Assembly: GCA_965279195.1 (NCBI GenBank)
Contig: CBDIHP010000025.1
Coordinates: 59,667 to 123,666 of the forward strand
Direction: 5' to 3'
DNA length: 64,000 bases
DNA from: CBDIHP01 sp965279195
Lineage (GTDB): Bacteria > Planctomycetota > Planctomycetia > Isosphaerales > Isosphaeraceae
Shown here: one piece after another, positions 1-8,696 of the stretch
How the letters are laid out: the number at the start of each line of letters is the position of its first letter
Position numbering within the stretch: the first letter of the stretch is position 1
The notes under the pieces: model-generated
What the model saw: the letters and a program-made list of their open reading frames with translations, nothing else
Told to the model about the DNA's origin: nothing
Databases searched by the model: none
Made by a program: the position numbers and the translations under genes

Positions 1-2
1 AC

Positions 3-1346
3 TTCATCGGGACCGCCAGCTCCGGCAACTCGGCCCTCGCCAACGGCGGCGACGGCGTGACCATCGACCGGGCCAACGGCAATTCGCTGCTCGGCTGCAC
101 GCTCTTCCAGGATCCGTTCGTCTTCTACAACGTCATCAGCGGCAACAAGGGCAACGGCGTCCGGGTCAACAACTCGAACGGCACCGTGATCCAGGCCAAT
201 TTCCTGGGCGCGGGGGCCGACAACGCCACATTGGTCCCCAACAAGCTCGACGGCCTGCTCGTCTCGGGGACGTCGGACAACACCACCGTCGGCGGCGTGA
301 TCCCGCTCGGGAATGTGATCGCCGGCAACCGTGGCAACGGCATCGAGATCCGCGACAGGGCCTCGAACCTGACCTCGTTCAACACCTTCGCCGGCCTGTT
401 CGCCTTCAAGGGGGCGGCCCCGAATGGGGGCGACGGCACGCTCATCACGTCGTCCGGCGGCGGCATCGTGCTGCGGACCTGCGTGCAGTCGGGCAACCTG
501 GGCAACGGGATCCGCCTGGCCGGCAACGCGCAGGGGGTCCTGATCGACGACGTCTTCGCCGGTACCGACACCGTCGGCACCAGCCCCCTGCCCAACGGCA
601 AGGACGGCATCCGGATCGAGGGCAACGCCCGGAACGTCACCATCGGCGGCAACCAGGCGTCGGTGATCCCCCAGGTCACGCTCTCGGCCAACAAGGGCAA
701 CGGACTGACGATCGTCGGCAAGGCCTCCAGGATCCAGGTCATCAACACATTCATCGGCACCAAGCCGCTGGGCGATAAGCCGCAGGGGAACGGCGGCGCG
801 GGGATCTACCTCGGCGACTCGGCCCGGAACGTCACCATCGGCGGCCCGGCGACGACCGACCGCAACATCATCGGCTTCAACGGCGGCAACGGCCTGACGA
901 TCGAGGGGGCCTCGAACAACACCGTCCAGAACACCCAGATCGTCTCGAACGACGGCTACGGCGTCGCACTGGTCTCGCCCAAGCACGGCAGCAAACACAA
1001 GGGCAACACCACCTCCGGCAACCGCATCGGCGTGATCGGCCTGGGCAACGCGATCGAGTCCAACGGCCTCGGCGGGATCTTCGCCAGCGGCGAACTCCAG
1101 GGCGGTTTCATCCAGGCTAACTCGATCGTGAACAACACCGGCAACGGCATCACCCTCGACTCCGCCGAACACCTGACCGTTGGCGGCAGCAAGGCCGGCG
1201 CGGGTAACTCCATCACCGGCAACACCGGCTTCGGCCTGTTCGCGACCGGCGACTGCGACGGCACCGTCGTGAAGGGGAACACGATCCGCAACAACGGCCG
1301 GGGCAACATCAACGCCCGCAAGGCCAAGGATATCTCGATCTTGTAG
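3..1346 (+). CDS. Right-handed beta-helix repeat protein (5' end cut by the window)
   Basis: The frame is open from base 3, so the real start lies upstream and only the C-terminal ~447 codons are seen. The protein is built of imperfect ~20-25 residue turns rich in Gly and Asn, such as GNKGNGVRVNNSNGT, NTTVGG and GNRGNGIEIRD. These are typical of parallel beta-helix (pectate-lyase-like or NosD-like) folds in very large secreted planctomycete proteins. No catalytic residues can be assigned, and an adhesin or polysaccharide-binding surface role is inference. The TAG stop at 1344-1346 is formed by the first bases of the inverted-arm repeat at 1343-1478. A convergent gene follows on the other strand. 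Confidence 0.8.
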   Translation, partial: FIGTASSGNSALANGGDGVTIDRANGNSLLGCTLFQDPFVFYNVISGNKGNGVRVNNSNGTVIQANFLGAGADNATLVPNKLDGLLVSGTSDNTTVGGVIPLGNVIAGNRGNGIEIRDRASNLTSFNTFAGLFAFKGAAPNGGDGTLITSSGGGIVLRTCVQSGNLGNGIRLAGNAQGVLIDDVFAGTDTVGTSPLPNGKDGIRIEGNARNVTIGGNQASVIPQVTLSANKGNGLTIVGKASRIQVINTFIGTKPLGDKPQGNGGAGIYLGDSARNVTIGGPATTDRNIIGFNGGNGLTIEGASNNTVQNTQIVSNDGYGVALVSPKHGSKHKGNTTSGNRIGVIGLGNAIESNGLGGIFASGELQGGFIQANSIVNNTGNGITLDSAEHLTVGGSKAGAGNSITGNTGFGLFATGDCDGTVVKGNTIRNNGRGNINARKAKDISIL

Positions 1347-1478
1347 GGTGTGGTGCCTCGCGGACCAAGGGACGCGAGGCTCCGCACCGGCGGGGGCGTC
1401 GGATATCGTCAATCGCCCCCGCGTGGCGGGCCCGGTCTTCGGTGCGGAGGACGCGAAGACGCGTCCACCACACCCTAC
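1343..1478. repeat. REPIN-like element, family A, copy 1
   Basis: The element is 136 bp. Both ends read GTAGGGTGTGGTG going inward, and both arms finish with CTCCGCACCG. Each arm holds its own small hairpin (cctcgcg/cgcgagg and ggacgcg/cgcgtcc). A second copy lies at 26031-26163. It sits between two convergent genes and gives both of them their TAG stop codon. It could also work as a bidirectional terminator. Confidence 0.8.
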
Positions 1479-2248
1479 CGCCGAACCCGCACGACGAGCC
1501 CCAGGTGATCCGACGCGAACAGCGTCGGATCGCCCTCATCCGGCCGGTCGAGGAAGACCCGGCAATCCTCTATCTCCAGGCCCGGCGAGTGGAACACATA
1601 ATCGAGCGTCCCCCGCCAGGGACGTCCTGGTCGGCCGGCCAGCCTGTAGACCAGCCGGGTGGCGAATGCCTTCGCCCGGCCCCCAGGTTCGAGCGGCGTC
1701 GGGCAGGTGAATTCCGGCTCGCGGCCGTGGCGGGTCGCGTGGGCGGACCTGAGCCCCGACCGGATCCGGGCGACGGTCTTCGAACCCGGCAGGGCGTTGA
1801 AGTCGCCGCAGAGCACGACGTCCACATCGGCCGGGAGCCAGTCGAGCATCCGATCCACCTGCCGGATCTGGGCCCCGTCCGCCCCGGGCGGCCAGAGAAG
1901 GTGGACGTTCGCCACGACGAGCGGCCGGTCCCCGCCGAGCCGGACCGCCTGCGCCGTCCGGCACTGCGAGCCGAGGTCGATCGTGCGGTGTTCCTCGACC
2001 CTGAACCGGCTCAGGATCGCCAGCCCTTCCCGCGTCCGACGCCAGCCCGACTGGGGGCAGATGGAGACCTCATAGGCCCCGAGTTCCTTCGCGAGCCAGG
2101 CGGCGGTCGAGGTCGGACCGAGCGGGTCGGTGACCTCCTGGAGGCAGATCACATCCAGATTCGCCTCCGCGAGCTGCGCGGCCAGCAGCCCGCGGCGATC
2201 GGGCCAGCGGCTGCGATCGTTCAGGATGTTGATCGTCCCGATCCGCAC
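1475..2248 (-). CDS. Endonuclease/exonuclease/phosphatase (EEP) family protein
   Basis: This 257-aa protein has the EEP (DNase I-like) fold signature. The N-terminal strand reads MRIGTINILND, LDVICLQEV holds the metal-binding Glu near residue 37, VLCGDFNALPGS lies in the middle, and the C-terminal FASDHLGLVVRV holds the catalytic Asp-His. Such enzymes cut phosphodiester or phosphomonoester bonds in a Mg-dependent way. The substrate cannot be told from sequence; DNA, phosphoinositides and nucleotides are all possible. No signal peptide is visible, so it is probably cytoplasmic. The start is GTG at 2248. The TAG stop lies in the inverted-arm repeat shared with the convergent beta-helix gene. 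Confidence 0.85.
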   Translation of the reverse strand: MRIGTINILNDRSRWPDRRGLLAAQLAEANLDVICLQEVTDPLGPTSTAAWLAKELGAYEVSICPQSGWRRTREGLAILSRFRVEEHRTIDLGSQCRTAQAVRLGGDRPLVVANVHLLWPPGADGAQIRQVDRMLDWLPADVDVVLCGDFNALPGSKTVARIRSGLRSAHATRHGREPEFTCPTPLEPGGRAKAFATRLVYRLAGRPGRPWRGTLDYVFHSPGLEIEDCRVFLDRPDEGDPTLFASDHLGLVVRVRR

Positions 2249-2376
2249 GGACCCCCTCCTGCAGGCTGGGGTGCGGCCCCTCTTCGGTCAACCGCACCGA
2301 GATCGGGCCCGCACATCGGGGTGGTGGAACCTGTCATCGGCCTCCGTCAATGGGATCACGCGGGCCAGGGGCCGCG

Positions 2377-3600
2377 TCAGCACCCCACCCTACCAAGAAC
2401 CTCCGGGATCTTCTCCTTGAACGGGAAGAACCCACTCGTCGCGTGGGGCCAGAAGGCGTCGTCCCAGGGGCGGCGGAAGGGCGTGACCCGGATCTTCAGG
2501 CCGTTCAAGGTTGCCCGGAACGCGTCGAGCCGTTCGAGGGCCGGCCCCTGGGGCGTCTCGGGGACGACGATCTGATAGACGTTCCGATCCCGACACCAGG
2601 CGGCGAGGGACTCCGCGTCGGTCAGCCTCGCGGTCGGGGCGCCGAAGTGGCTGGCCGCGCGGCGGAGGCCGTCGTCGATCGCCCCGGACGTGAACGCCCG
2701 GGCCGGCTCGCCGGTCGGGCCGAGGGGGGATCGGGCGTCGGAGCAATCATAGGCCGCGATCGAGGTGACCCGGCCGGGCTCGATGCCCAGGCTCGCGGGG
2801 TCGAGGTCGTCCTCGTTGAGCAGCAGGGCGAAGGTGCCGGAGGGGACGCGCTCGGGGGCGGGCAGGTTCCTGGGTTTCGGCGGCGGGGGGTCGTCTGGGA
2901 TCTCGGCGACCTCCGAGAAGGGCTCGGTCGGCTGGATCCGGTTCTCGGTGTACTTGGCGATGTTCGACGCCCCCGCCAGGTAGGCCTTGCCCTTGGTCTG
3001 GAGCCCGGCCACCCAGCGCCAGCAGAGGGTGTTGCTCGCGGGGTCGGCGTCGAGCAGGTTTCGGAAGAACAGGTCGGCGCCCAGGGCCCAGGGCAGCTTC
3101 AAGGTGAAGATCCAGAGGCTGGCGTACCACATCCTCGCATGGTTATGCAGGTAGCCGGTCGCGATCAGCTCGGAGGTCCAGGTGTCGACGCAGGCGATGC
3201 CGCTCCTGCCGGCGAGGACGGCCTCGTAGCGGTCGCGGAGGTCGGCGTCGGAATCGAGCCTCCGGCCGAGGTCGGCGACCTGGCGGCGGTAGCCGCTCCA
3301 GACGCCCGGCCGGAGTTCGAGCCAGCCCTTCCAGTAGGTCCGCCAGCAGACTTCCTGGAGGAACTTCTCGGCCGAGCCCGAGTGGTAGCGGTGGGTGACC
3401 GCCTGGACGACCTCCTGCTCGGTGATGAGGCGGTGGCGGATGTAGGGGGAGAGGGCCGAGACGTTCGCGCGGGGGCCGGGGCCCTCGTCGTGGTTGCGGG
3501 ACTCGGCGTAGTGCCGGCCCGCGCGGGGGAGGAAGTCGCGGAGCCGTTCGAGCCCGGCCTCTCGGGTCGCTGGCCATGGGGAATTTGCGGTCTGGGGCAT
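2377..3600 (-). CDS. Photolyase/cryptochrome-like FAD protein with swapped domain order
   Basis: Residues ~1-240 match the FAD-binding helical domain of the DNA photolyase/cryptochrome family (SALSPYIRHRLITE, AEKFLQEVCWRTYWKGW, TGYLHNHARMWYAS, DPASNTLCWRWVAGLQT). A normal photolyase has its Rossmann-like antenna domain before this. Here nothing precedes it, and an alpha/beta segment (residues ~265-400, FALLLNEDDL to TSGFFPFKEKIP) follows it. The ending resembles the usual end of an antenna domain. The role could be light-driven DNA repair or a light sensor; activity is inference. An in-frame ATG at 3723 would add 41 proline-rich residues and is less likely than ATG 3600. No strong ribosome binding site helps the choice. 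The length is 407 aa. Confidence 0.78.
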   Translation of the reverse strand: MPQTANSPWPATREAGLERLRDFLPRAGRHYAESRNHDEGPGPRANVSALSPYIRHRLITEQEVVQAVTHRYHSGSAEKFLQEVCWRTYWKGWLELRPGVWSGYRRQVADLGRRLDSDADLRDRYEAVLAGRSGIACVDTWTSELIATGYLHNHARMWYASLWIFTLKLPWALGADLFFRNLLDADPASNTLCWRWVAGLQTKGKAYLAGASNIAKYTENRIQPTEPFSEVAEIPDDPPPPKPRNLPAPERVPSGTFALLLNEDDLDPASLGIEPGRVTSIAAYDCSDARSPLGPTGEPARAFTSGAIDDGLRRAASHFGAPTARLTDAESLAAWCRDRNVYQIVVPETPQGPALERLDAFRATLNGLKIRVTPFRRPWDDAFWPHATSGFFPFKEKIPEVLGRVGC

Positions 3601-3825
3601 GCCGAGCGGTCCGGGCGGGGTCGGGTGTGCGGTCAACCACGGTGTTGTGGCCGATCGGTCGGCATTCGGCAAGCGGGGCGGGGTCGCGGGTTCTTTGCCG
3701 AGCGGAGCCCGGTGGGGTATCATCGTATCTTCTCACCCTGTGGGATAGTGGACCCTCCGATCCCGTGACGAGTCGCGCGACTCGTCCGGACGCTTTTCGC
3801 ACGCCCGAAGACGAGCCCGCCAGAC

Positions 3826-5508
3826 ATGCCCTTCGACCCGAGACACCGCAGCCGGACCCTGCTCGACGGCCGAGACCGCGCCCCGGCGCGTTCGATGCTC
3901 AAGGCGATCGGATTCGACGACGACGCCCTATCGAAGCCGATCATCGGCATCGCCAACACCTGGATCGGCACGATGCCGTGCAACTTCCACCTCCGCGACC
4001 TGGCGCAGAAGGTCATGGACGGTGTCCGTGCCGCGGGCGGCACGCCCATGGAGTTCAACACCGTCGCCATCAGCGACGGCATCACCATGGGCACCGAGGG
4101 GATGAAGGCCAGCCTCATCAGCCGCGAGGTCATCGCCGACTCGATCGAGCTGGTCGGCCGCGGCCACATGTTCGACGCCGTCATCGCCCTCGCCGCCTGC
4201 GACAAGACCATCCCCGGCTGCGCGATGGGCCTCCTGCGGCTGGACGTCCCCGGCTTCGTGGTCTACGGCGGCTCGATCGCCCCGGGCAGGTTCCAGGGCA
4301 AGGACGTCACGATCATGGACGTCTTCGAGGGCGTCGGCGCCAACGCCCGGGGCAAGATGTCCGACGCCGACTTCCGCGACCTCGAGGACCACGCCTGCCC
4401 CGGCTCGGGCGCCTGCGGCGGCCAGTTCACCGCCAACACCATGGCCCTGGCCCTGGAATTCCTCGGCCTGTCGCCGATCGGCTCCGCCAGCCCGCCCGCG
4501 CTGGACTGCCGCAAGCAGGACGTCGCCTACGAGGCCGGCGCCCTGGTCATGGACCTCCTCAAGCGGGGCGTGAAGGCCCGCGACCTCCTGACCCGGCTGT
4601 CGTTCGAGAACGCCATCGCGGGCGTCGCGGCGACCGGCGGCTCGACCAACGCCGTGCTGCACCTGCTGGCCATCGCCCGCGAGATCGGCATGCCGCTCAC
4701 GATCGACGACTTCGACACCGTCTCCGACCGCACCCCGACCCTGGCGGACCTCAAGCCGGGCGGCAAGTACGTCGCCGCCGACCTCGACCGCGCCGGCGGC
4801 ACCCGGCTGGTCGCCAAGCGGCTGCTGGAGGTGAACAAGCTCGACGGGTCGCAGGTCACCCCGAGCGGCAAGACGATGGCCGACGAGGCCGCGCTCGCCG
4901 TCGAGGAGCCGGGCCAGGACGTGGTCCGGACCGCCGCCGCCCCGCTCAAGCCGACCGGCGGCCTGGTCATCCTCAAGGGCAACCTCGCGCCCGAGGGCTG
5001 CGTCGTGAAGGTCGCCGGCTACGAGCGGAAGTTCCACAAGGGCCCCGCCCGCGTCTTCGATCGCGAAGAACTGGCCATGGCCGCCGTGACCGCCGGCAAG
5101 ATCAACCCCGGCGACGTCGTGGTGATCCGCTACGAAGGACCCAAGGGCGGGCCCGGGATGCGCGAGATGCTCGGCACCACCGCCGCCATCGTCGGCCAGG
5201 GGCTCGGCGAGTCCGTCGCGCTGCTGACCGACGGCCGGTTCTCGGGGGCGACCCGCGGCCTGATGGCCGGCCACGTCGCCCCCGAGGCGGCGGTCGGCGG
5301 CCCGATCGCGGCCGTCCGCGAGGGCGACATGATCGCCTTCGACATCAGCGCCCGGACCCTCACGGTCGAGATCTCCGACGCCGAGATGGCCGAGCGGCTC
5401 AAGACCTGGAAGGCCCCCGCCCCGAACTACGAGAACGGCGTCTTCGCCAAGTACGCCGCCCTCGTCTCCTCCGCCTCCGAAGGGGCCATCACCCGGCCCA
5501 AGTGGTGA
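3826..5508 (+). CDS. ilvD: Dihydroxy-acid dehydratase
   Basis: A full-length (560 aa) IlvD/Edd-family enzyme. It removes water from 2,3-dihydroxy-isovalerate or 2,3-dihydroxy-3-methylvalerate in valine and isoleucine synthesis (cytoplasm). Three cysteines suited to Fe-S cluster binding are present: TMPC at residue 52, AACDKT at 125 and SGACGG at 197. The family block AISDGITMGTEGM lies at 81-93 and ATGGSTNAVLHLLA near 270. The sugar-acid dehydratases Edd/YjhG share the fold, but length and motifs fit IlvD. It stands alone, without other ilv genes in the window, which is common in planctomycetes with scattered pathways. Confidence 0.95.
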   Translation: MPFDPRHRSRTLLDGRDRAPARSMLKAIGFDDDALSKPIIGIANTWIGTMPCNFHLRDLAQKVMDGVRAAGGTPMEFNTVAISDGITMGTEGMKASLISREVIADSIELVGRGHMFDAVIALAACDKTIPGCAMGLLRLDVPGFVVYGGSIAPGRFQGKDVTIMDVFEGVGANARGKMSDADFRDLEDHACPGSGACGGQFTANTMALALEFLGLSPIGSASPPALDCRKQDVAYEAGALVMDLLKRGVKARDLLTRLSFENAIAGVAATGGSTNAVLHLLAIAREIGMPLTIDDFDTVSDRTPTLADLKPGGKYVAADLDRAGGTRLVAKRLLEVNKLDGSQVTPSGKTMADEAALAVEEPGQDVVRTAAAPLKPTGGLVILKGNLAPEGCVVKVAGYERKFHKGPARVFDREELAMAAVTAGKINPGDVVVIRYEGPKGGPGMREMLGTTAAIVGQGLGESVALLTDGRFSGATRGLMAGHVAPEAAVGGPIAAVREGDMIAFDISARTLTVEISDAEMAERLKTWKAPAPNYENGVFAKYAALVSSASEGAITRPKW

Positions 5509-5677
5509 GATCGGGGAGGGTTCGAACATCGACGGCCCGAGGTCGCCCCGGCGGCCCGGGCCGTCGGCCGCTTGCGACGGCAACCGCCCGCCCCCATGAT
5601 GAAAAGGTCAGAAGATTCCCCCCCGGTCGGCGAACCCTCCTGGGGGATCCCTCCGACTCCTCGAAGGGCGCGGACCG

Positions 5678-7066
5678 TTGAGCCAGGATGACATCGTTTT
5701 CGGCGAGGTCAGCTACCGCGAGCCCCGGCGCATGCGCCGGCCGGATCGCGACCGCCGGTTCGCGGTGCTCGCCGTAGACGTCCCCGGCGCGGGGGAGCTG
5801 CCGATCTTCCTCGAACGCAAGACCGCCGACGCCATCGAGCGGCACGCGCTCCGGGATACCAGCGTCGAACTCGGCGGCATCCTGCTCGGCTACGAATGCG
5901 TCGACGAGGAGACCGGCGAGCCCTTCGTCTGGGTCACCCAGTGCCTCGAAGCCAAGCACTACGAGAACACCCAGGCCAGCTTCACCTACACCCACGACTC
6001 CTGGGGCGAGATCACCCGGGAGCGTGACGAGAAGCACCCCGACCTCGACATCGTCGGCTGGTACCACACCCACCCGGACTTCGGGATCTTCCTCTCCAGC
6101 CACGACCTGTTCATCCACCGCAACTTCTTCGACCAGCCGCTCCAGGTGGCCTACGTCGTCGACCCGATCCGCCAGACCCGCGGCTTCTTCCAGTGGAAGG
6201 ACGGGGGGCTGACGCAGGTCCGCGGTTTTTTTCTGTCGGCCGACCGCGGGGACCGCGCGGCCCTCGCCCGGCTCGTCAATGACCTGGAACAGATCCCCAA
6301 CGCCGACGGCGGCTCGGGGGGCCTCTCACCTCGACTCGAGGCGGAGCTCATCCAGATGCTCTCTCGCCCGCAAGCCTACTACGCCCCCGGCCCCGCCGAG
6401 CGGGCCAACAACGCCCTGCTGTTCGGGCTCGTCGGCGCGCTCGTCGGCGTCCTCGGCGTCATGGCCGCCACCTGGCTCAACGGCCTCGCTACCCAGGTCC
6501 GCGACCAGTCGAAGGCCCTCGAGACCGTCCAGAAGTCGATCCAGGATTCCGACCTGGCCCAGCGGATGACCATCGAGGCCCTCATCGCCAAGTCCGCCAA
6601 CCCCGGCAAGGACCCCGCCGACCCCTTCGTCGCCGGCTACCAGAAGCTCCTCAAGGACGGCGACCGCCTCCGCGAGGTCATCGCCATGCGCGACGCCGAG
6701 AAGGAGATCCTTGCGAAGTCCATCCTCACGCTCCAGCAGACCAGCAAGGATCTGCAAACCTCCCTGGAGAGGTCGCTCAAGGAGGTCAAGCTCAACGAGG
6801 CCGCCGCCAGGCGCCTGGCCGAGATCGAGAAGCAGCAGGCCATCGGCGCCAAGGATGCCTCGGCCGAAGTCGCCACGCTCGACGACAAGAACTACCGGAC
6901 CGTCTGGTACTCGGCCATCGCCGGCTGGATCGTCGCGGTGCTGCTCGGCGTGAGCTGCCTCTACCTCTGGGCCAGCCAGGTCGGTGCGCCCGGCGAACTC
7001 CCAGGCACCGTCTCCTTCAAGCCAAACAACGCCTCCGACGACGAGCCGCCCGTCCAGATCATCTGA
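5678..7066 (+). CDS. JAMM/MPN-domain metalloprotease with two membrane segments and a coiled coil
   Basis: The N-terminal ~200 residues form a JAB1/MPN (JAMM) domain. The zinc-site pattern is complete: Glu64 (VELGGILLG), His130 and His132 (WYHTHP), Ser140 and Asp143 (SSHD). The run HTHPDFGIFLSSHD closely resembles eukaryotic AMSH-type deubiquitinases. A hydrophobic segment follows at ~245-265, then a charged coiled coil (~270-400), then a second membrane segment (~412-435) and a short tail. A membrane-anchored isopeptidase is inferred. No ubiquitin-like, E1 or E2 gene is nearby. The start is TTG at 5678; no in-frame ATG fits the domain. M48 protease follows after 18 bp and may be co-transcribed. 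Confidence 0.85.
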   Translation: MSQDDIVFGEVSYREPRRMRRPDRDRRFAVLAVDVPGAGELPIFLERKTADAIERHALRDTSVELGGILLGYECVDEETGEPFVWVTQCLEAKHYENTQASFTYTHDSWGEITRERDEKHPDLDIVGWYHTHPDFGIFLSSHDLFIHRNFFDQPLQVAYVVDPIRQTRGFFQWKDGGLTQVRGFFLSADRGDRAALARLVNDLEQIPNADGGSGGLSPRLEAELIQMLSRPQAYYAPGPAERANNALLFGLVGALVGVLGVMAATWLNGLATQVRDQSKALETVQKSIQDSDLAQRMTIEALIAKSANPGKDPADPFVAGYQKLLKDGDRLREVIAMRDAEKEILAKSILTLQQTSKDLQTSLERSLKEVKLNEAAARRLAEIEKQQAIGAKDASAEVATLDDKNYRTVWYSAIAGWIVAVLLGVSCLYLWASQVGAPGELPGTVSFKPNNASDDEPPVQII

Positions 7067-7084
7067 CCCAGGCCCCTCCCCGAC

Positions 7085-8365
7085 ATGATCCGACCCCGCC
7101 CGATCGCCTGCCTCGGCGTGCTCCTGCTCCTCCTGCTCGCCGCGTCGCCCCTCCGGGCGGACGGCGGGCCCGTCGCCGTCCCCGAGCCGACCGAGAAGGC
7201 CCTGCGGTTCTACCGGACGGGGATGGTCTTCTGGGGCGTGAACGTCGCCCTCGGGGTCCTGGTCCCGGGCCTGATCCTGGCCTCGGGGCTGTCGGCGAGG
7301 ATGGAGTCGCTCGCCCGCCGGATCGGCCGGGGCTGGCTGGTCCCGACCGTCTCGGTCTTCGGCGGCCTCTACCTGCTGTTCACGACCCTGGTCGAGATGC
7401 CCTACGACTTCTACCTGGGCTACCTCCGGCCGCACGAGTACGGGCTCTCGAACCAGACGCTCGGGCTCTGGTTCGGTGATCTGATCAAGGGAATGCTCGT
7501 CTGGTGGGTGGGCTTCAGCCTGGTCGGCTGGGTCCCCTTCTTCCTGATCGCCCGGAGCCCCAAACGCTGGTGGTTCTACACCGGCCTCCTGGTGCTGCCC
7601 TTCCTGCTGTTCGGGGCGTTCGTCCGGCCGCTGGCCATCGACCCGCTGTTCAATGACTTCGGCCCGATGAAGGACAAGGCGCTCGAGGCCCGGATCCTCG
7701 ACCTGGCCCACCGGGCGGGGATCGACGACGGCCGGGTCTGCGAGGTCGACAAGAGCCGCGACACCAACGCCCTGAACGCCTACGTCACCGGCATGTTCGG
7801 TTCGAAGCGGATCGTCCTCTGGGACACCCTGCTGAAGGCCATGACGCCCGAGCAGGTCCTGGCGGTCATGGGCCACGAGATGGGGCACTACGTCCTCGAC
7901 CACGTCTGGTGGGGGCTGTCCCTCTCGACCCTCGGCTCGTTCCTGGCCCTGTTCCTGATCGACCGCCTTGGGCGTCGGGTGCTCGCGCGTTGGGGAGACC
8001 GCTGGCGGATCCATGCACTGTCCAGCGTGGCGGCGTTGCCCCTGCTCATCATTTTGTCGCGTCTGCTCACCCTCGCCGGCGCCCCGGTCACCAACTACGT
8101 CAGCCAGAGCATGGAGCACGAGGCCGACCGGTTCGCCTTGGAGATCACCCGGGATAACCGGTCGGCCGCGCTTGCCTTCGTGACCATGCAGCATAAAAAT
8201 CTCAGCGTGCCCCGGCCCGGCCGGTTCTACAAGATTGTGCGGTCCACGCACCCCGTCCTGGGCGAGCGGATCGACTTCTGCAACGCCTATCGCCCGTGGG
8301 AGACGGGGGAACCGCTGATTTATTCAAGTCGGTTCCGGGCCGGGCCGATGCCAGAAGATAGGTGA
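7085..8365 (+). CDS. M48-family (Ste24/CAAX prenyl protease-like) membrane metalloprotease
   Basis: A 426-aa protein with an N-terminal signal or membrane segment, about four further membrane spans, and the zinc motif HEMGH (His264, Glu265, His268). The third ligand is Glu344 in SMEHEADRFA. The long N-terminal membrane domain before the protease domain is typical of Ste24-type M48A enzymes rather than HtpX. In bacteria these act in membrane-protein quality control; the true substrate is unknown. It begins 18 bp after the JAMM protease stop, so two membrane metalloproteases probably share a transcript. Confidence 0.9.
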   Translation: MIRPRPIACLGVLLLLLLAASPLRADGGPVAVPEPTEKALRFYRTGMVFWGVNVALGVLVPGLILASGLSARMESLARRIGRGWLVPTVSVFGGLYLLFTTLVEMPYDFYLGYLRPHEYGLSNQTLGLWFGDLIKGMLVWWVGFSLVGWVPFFLIARSPKRWWFYTGLLVLPFLLFGAFVRPLAIDPLFNDFGPMKDKALEARILDLAHRAGIDDGRVCEVDKSRDTNALNAYVTGMFGSKRIVLWDTLLKAMTPEQVLAVMGHEMGHYVLDHVWWGLSLSTLGSFLALFLIDRLGRRVLARWGDRWRIHALSSVAALPLLIILSRLLTLAGAPVTNYVSQSMEHEADRFALEITRDNRSAALAFVTMQHKNLSVPRPGRFYKIVRSTHPVLGERIDFCNAYRPWETGEPLIYSSRFRAGPMPEDR

Positions 8366-8696
8366 TTTTGGATCCGCTCCGTGGGGTGCTGGCCGACGAG
8401 TCACCGACCGGAATCCTCCCGCGATCGCCGGATTTCCTGCAATCGCGTCGGAGGCTGTGCTAAAATTGTGCATGGAATTGCGGATCGGGGATGTCCCAGC
8501 GGGGCGCCTCGGCCGTTGTTCCTGGAGGAAGGGTGGGAATCCATCCCCCCTCCTGCGCGAGACGACGGGCGTCTCCCCGATGCCCGGCCCCTTGAGTTGC
8601 TTCGCGAGATCGCTTCGTCCCGCCCCTCCCTCGCGATTCGGTCGCAGGGTTGATGTTGTACGGGTGGGACTCCCAGGGCGTGGAGACGTTCGTACG
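8366..8696. other. 331-bp intergenic region with a possible promoter
   Basis: No credible gene is seen. A good -10 box (TAAAAT, 8461-8466) has only a weak -35 (CTGCAA, 8437-8442, 18-bp spacing). If used, it would drive the MMPL gene from a leader of about 220 nt. The MMPL frame stays open up to 8457, but the translated upstream part looks like leader, not protein. Confidence 0.35.

Noticed and set aside
3576..5681. 701-aa and other long open frames over ilvD (both strands)
   Set aside because: Arg/Pro-rich shadow frames of a clear dihydroxy-acid dehydratase gene.
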